From Gammaproteobacteria bacterium (GTDB lineage Bacteria > Pseudomonadota > Gammaproteobacteria > Xanthomonadales > Rhodanobacteraceae): a DNA stretch of 5,506 nt. The position numbers and the translations under genes were made by a program. The DNA is taken from contig VBNZ01000229.1 in the NCBI GenBank assembly GCA_005877675.1, positions 1,257-6,762 of the forward strand, written 5' to 3'. The notes under the pieces are model-generated. The model did no database searches. It saw only the letters and a program-made list of their open reading frames with translations, and was not told the origin of the DNA. The stretch's first letter is position 1, and every line of letters begins with the position of its first letter. Of this stretch, positions 5,304 to 5,506 are shown in pieces.

Positions 5304-5506
5304 TTATCCTCTAGGCGGCAGCGTTGTCAGAATTTTTTGTCGCAACAATAATTGGTACTGCGACAAATTTAGATCAACTATCTCTTCATAAGATTTTCCA
5401 GATGGACAAATCATTCCTGGAACAATAGTGCACAAAGAAATAAGCCACGCACTGTTTTGGCTGCAACCCCCGATCATTGCACAAGATGCGTCTGTGGCAA
5501 TAACCT
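5304..5506 (-). CDS. Unrecognised protein, C-terminal 66 residues (5' end outside window)
   Basis: On the minus strand a frame is open from the right edge (first whole codon at 5504) to a TAA at 5306-5304, giving 66 residues. The visible part has four cysteines (at visible positions 8, 14, 25 and 33), a fairly hydrophobic stretch WLISLCTIVPGMIC, then SYEEIVDLNLSQYQLLLRQKIL, which looks like an amphipathic helix, and ends PPRG. I do not recognise the family. The case for a real gene is its position: the stop lies within the spacer between the ribosome binding site and ATG of the next gene, leaving a 5-base gap, as in a translationally linked operon. The visible length is near what chance allows in AT-rich DNA only if this arrangement is ignored. 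Its full length and N-terminal domain cannot be judged from here. Confidence 0.6.
   Translation of the reverse strand, partial: VIATDASCAMIGGCSQNSAWLISLCTIVPGMICPSGKSYEEIVDLNLSQYQLLLRQKILTTLPPRG
5307..5312 (-). promoter_or_regulatory. Ribosome binding site of the small secreted protein, overlapping the upstream gene's end
   Basis: AGAGGA on the minus strand covers the last two sense codons of the upstream frame (Arg-Gly) and is directly followed by its TAA stop. The spacer to the ATG at 5298 is 8 bases. The arrangement supports the chosen start and suggests coupled translation of the two genes. Confidence 0.7.

Larger units (their letters stand above)
4981..5506. other. AT-rich segment, probably horizontally acquired (right end outside window)
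   Basis: A hand count gives about 213 G/C in 526 bases (about 40%), against roughly 52-70% in lines sampled from the oxidase, receptor and fmdB genes. The change happens sharply just after 4980. Codon use in the two genes here (ATA, AAA, TTA, AGA common) also differs from the rest. No transposase, integrase or terminal repeat can be seen inside the window, and no tRNA gene lies at the boundary, so the means of entry is unknown. Confidence 0.55.

Noticed and set aside
5336..5367. Inverted repeat TTTGTCGCA-N14-TGCGACAAA as an operator, terminator or Xer dif site
   Set aside because: It lies inside the partial coding frame, no proper T-run follows it on either strand, and it does not match the dif core as I know it. 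A binding site is still possible but unsupported.

Overview
The window looks like chromosomal DNA from a Gram-negative gammaproteobacterium, most likely Xanthomonadaceae or Rhodanobacteraceae. The hints are high GC in most of it (sampled 60-base lines mostly run 52-70%), a large TonB-dependent receptor, a Tat-exported flavin oxidase, and a small FmdB zinc ribbon protein whose GSGWYETDFK core is typical of that group. The genus cannot be fixed from the sequence alone.

Left part (1 to about 4260, all minus strand). A nearly complete flavin amine oxidase of the L-amino-acid-oxidase type, with a twin-arginine signal, runs off the left edge. Upstream of it lies a complete 813-residue outer membrane TonB-dependent receptor. 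A strong hairpin right after the receptor stop suggests that the receptor message ends there and the oxidase is mostly transcribed on its own. A receptor importing a nitrogenous or peptide substrate next to an exported amino-acid oxidase is an attractive pairing, but it is only inferred from proximity.

Middle (4260-4776). A roughly 200-base divergent intergenic region carries a candidate receptor promoter. It is followed on the plus strand by the fmdB-type zinc ribbon gene.

Right part (4777-5506). After fmdB comes about 200 bases with a coding-like remnant and no clear gene. Composition then falls to about 40% GC (hand count for 4981-5506). This AT-rich segment holds a tight two-gene unit on the minus strand. 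The upstream gene is cut by the window edge and is represented by its last 66 codons. The downstream gene encodes a complete 105-residue secreted protein resembling the DUF6694 lipoprotein family. The two are 5 bases apart, and the second gene's ribosome binding site overlaps the first gene's stop. The small gene contains two 9-base homopolymer runs. This segment looks horizontally acquired and is the least explained part of the window.

No rRNA, tRNA, CRISPR array or complete insertion sequence was seen, and no gene-free stretch exceeds about 215 bases.
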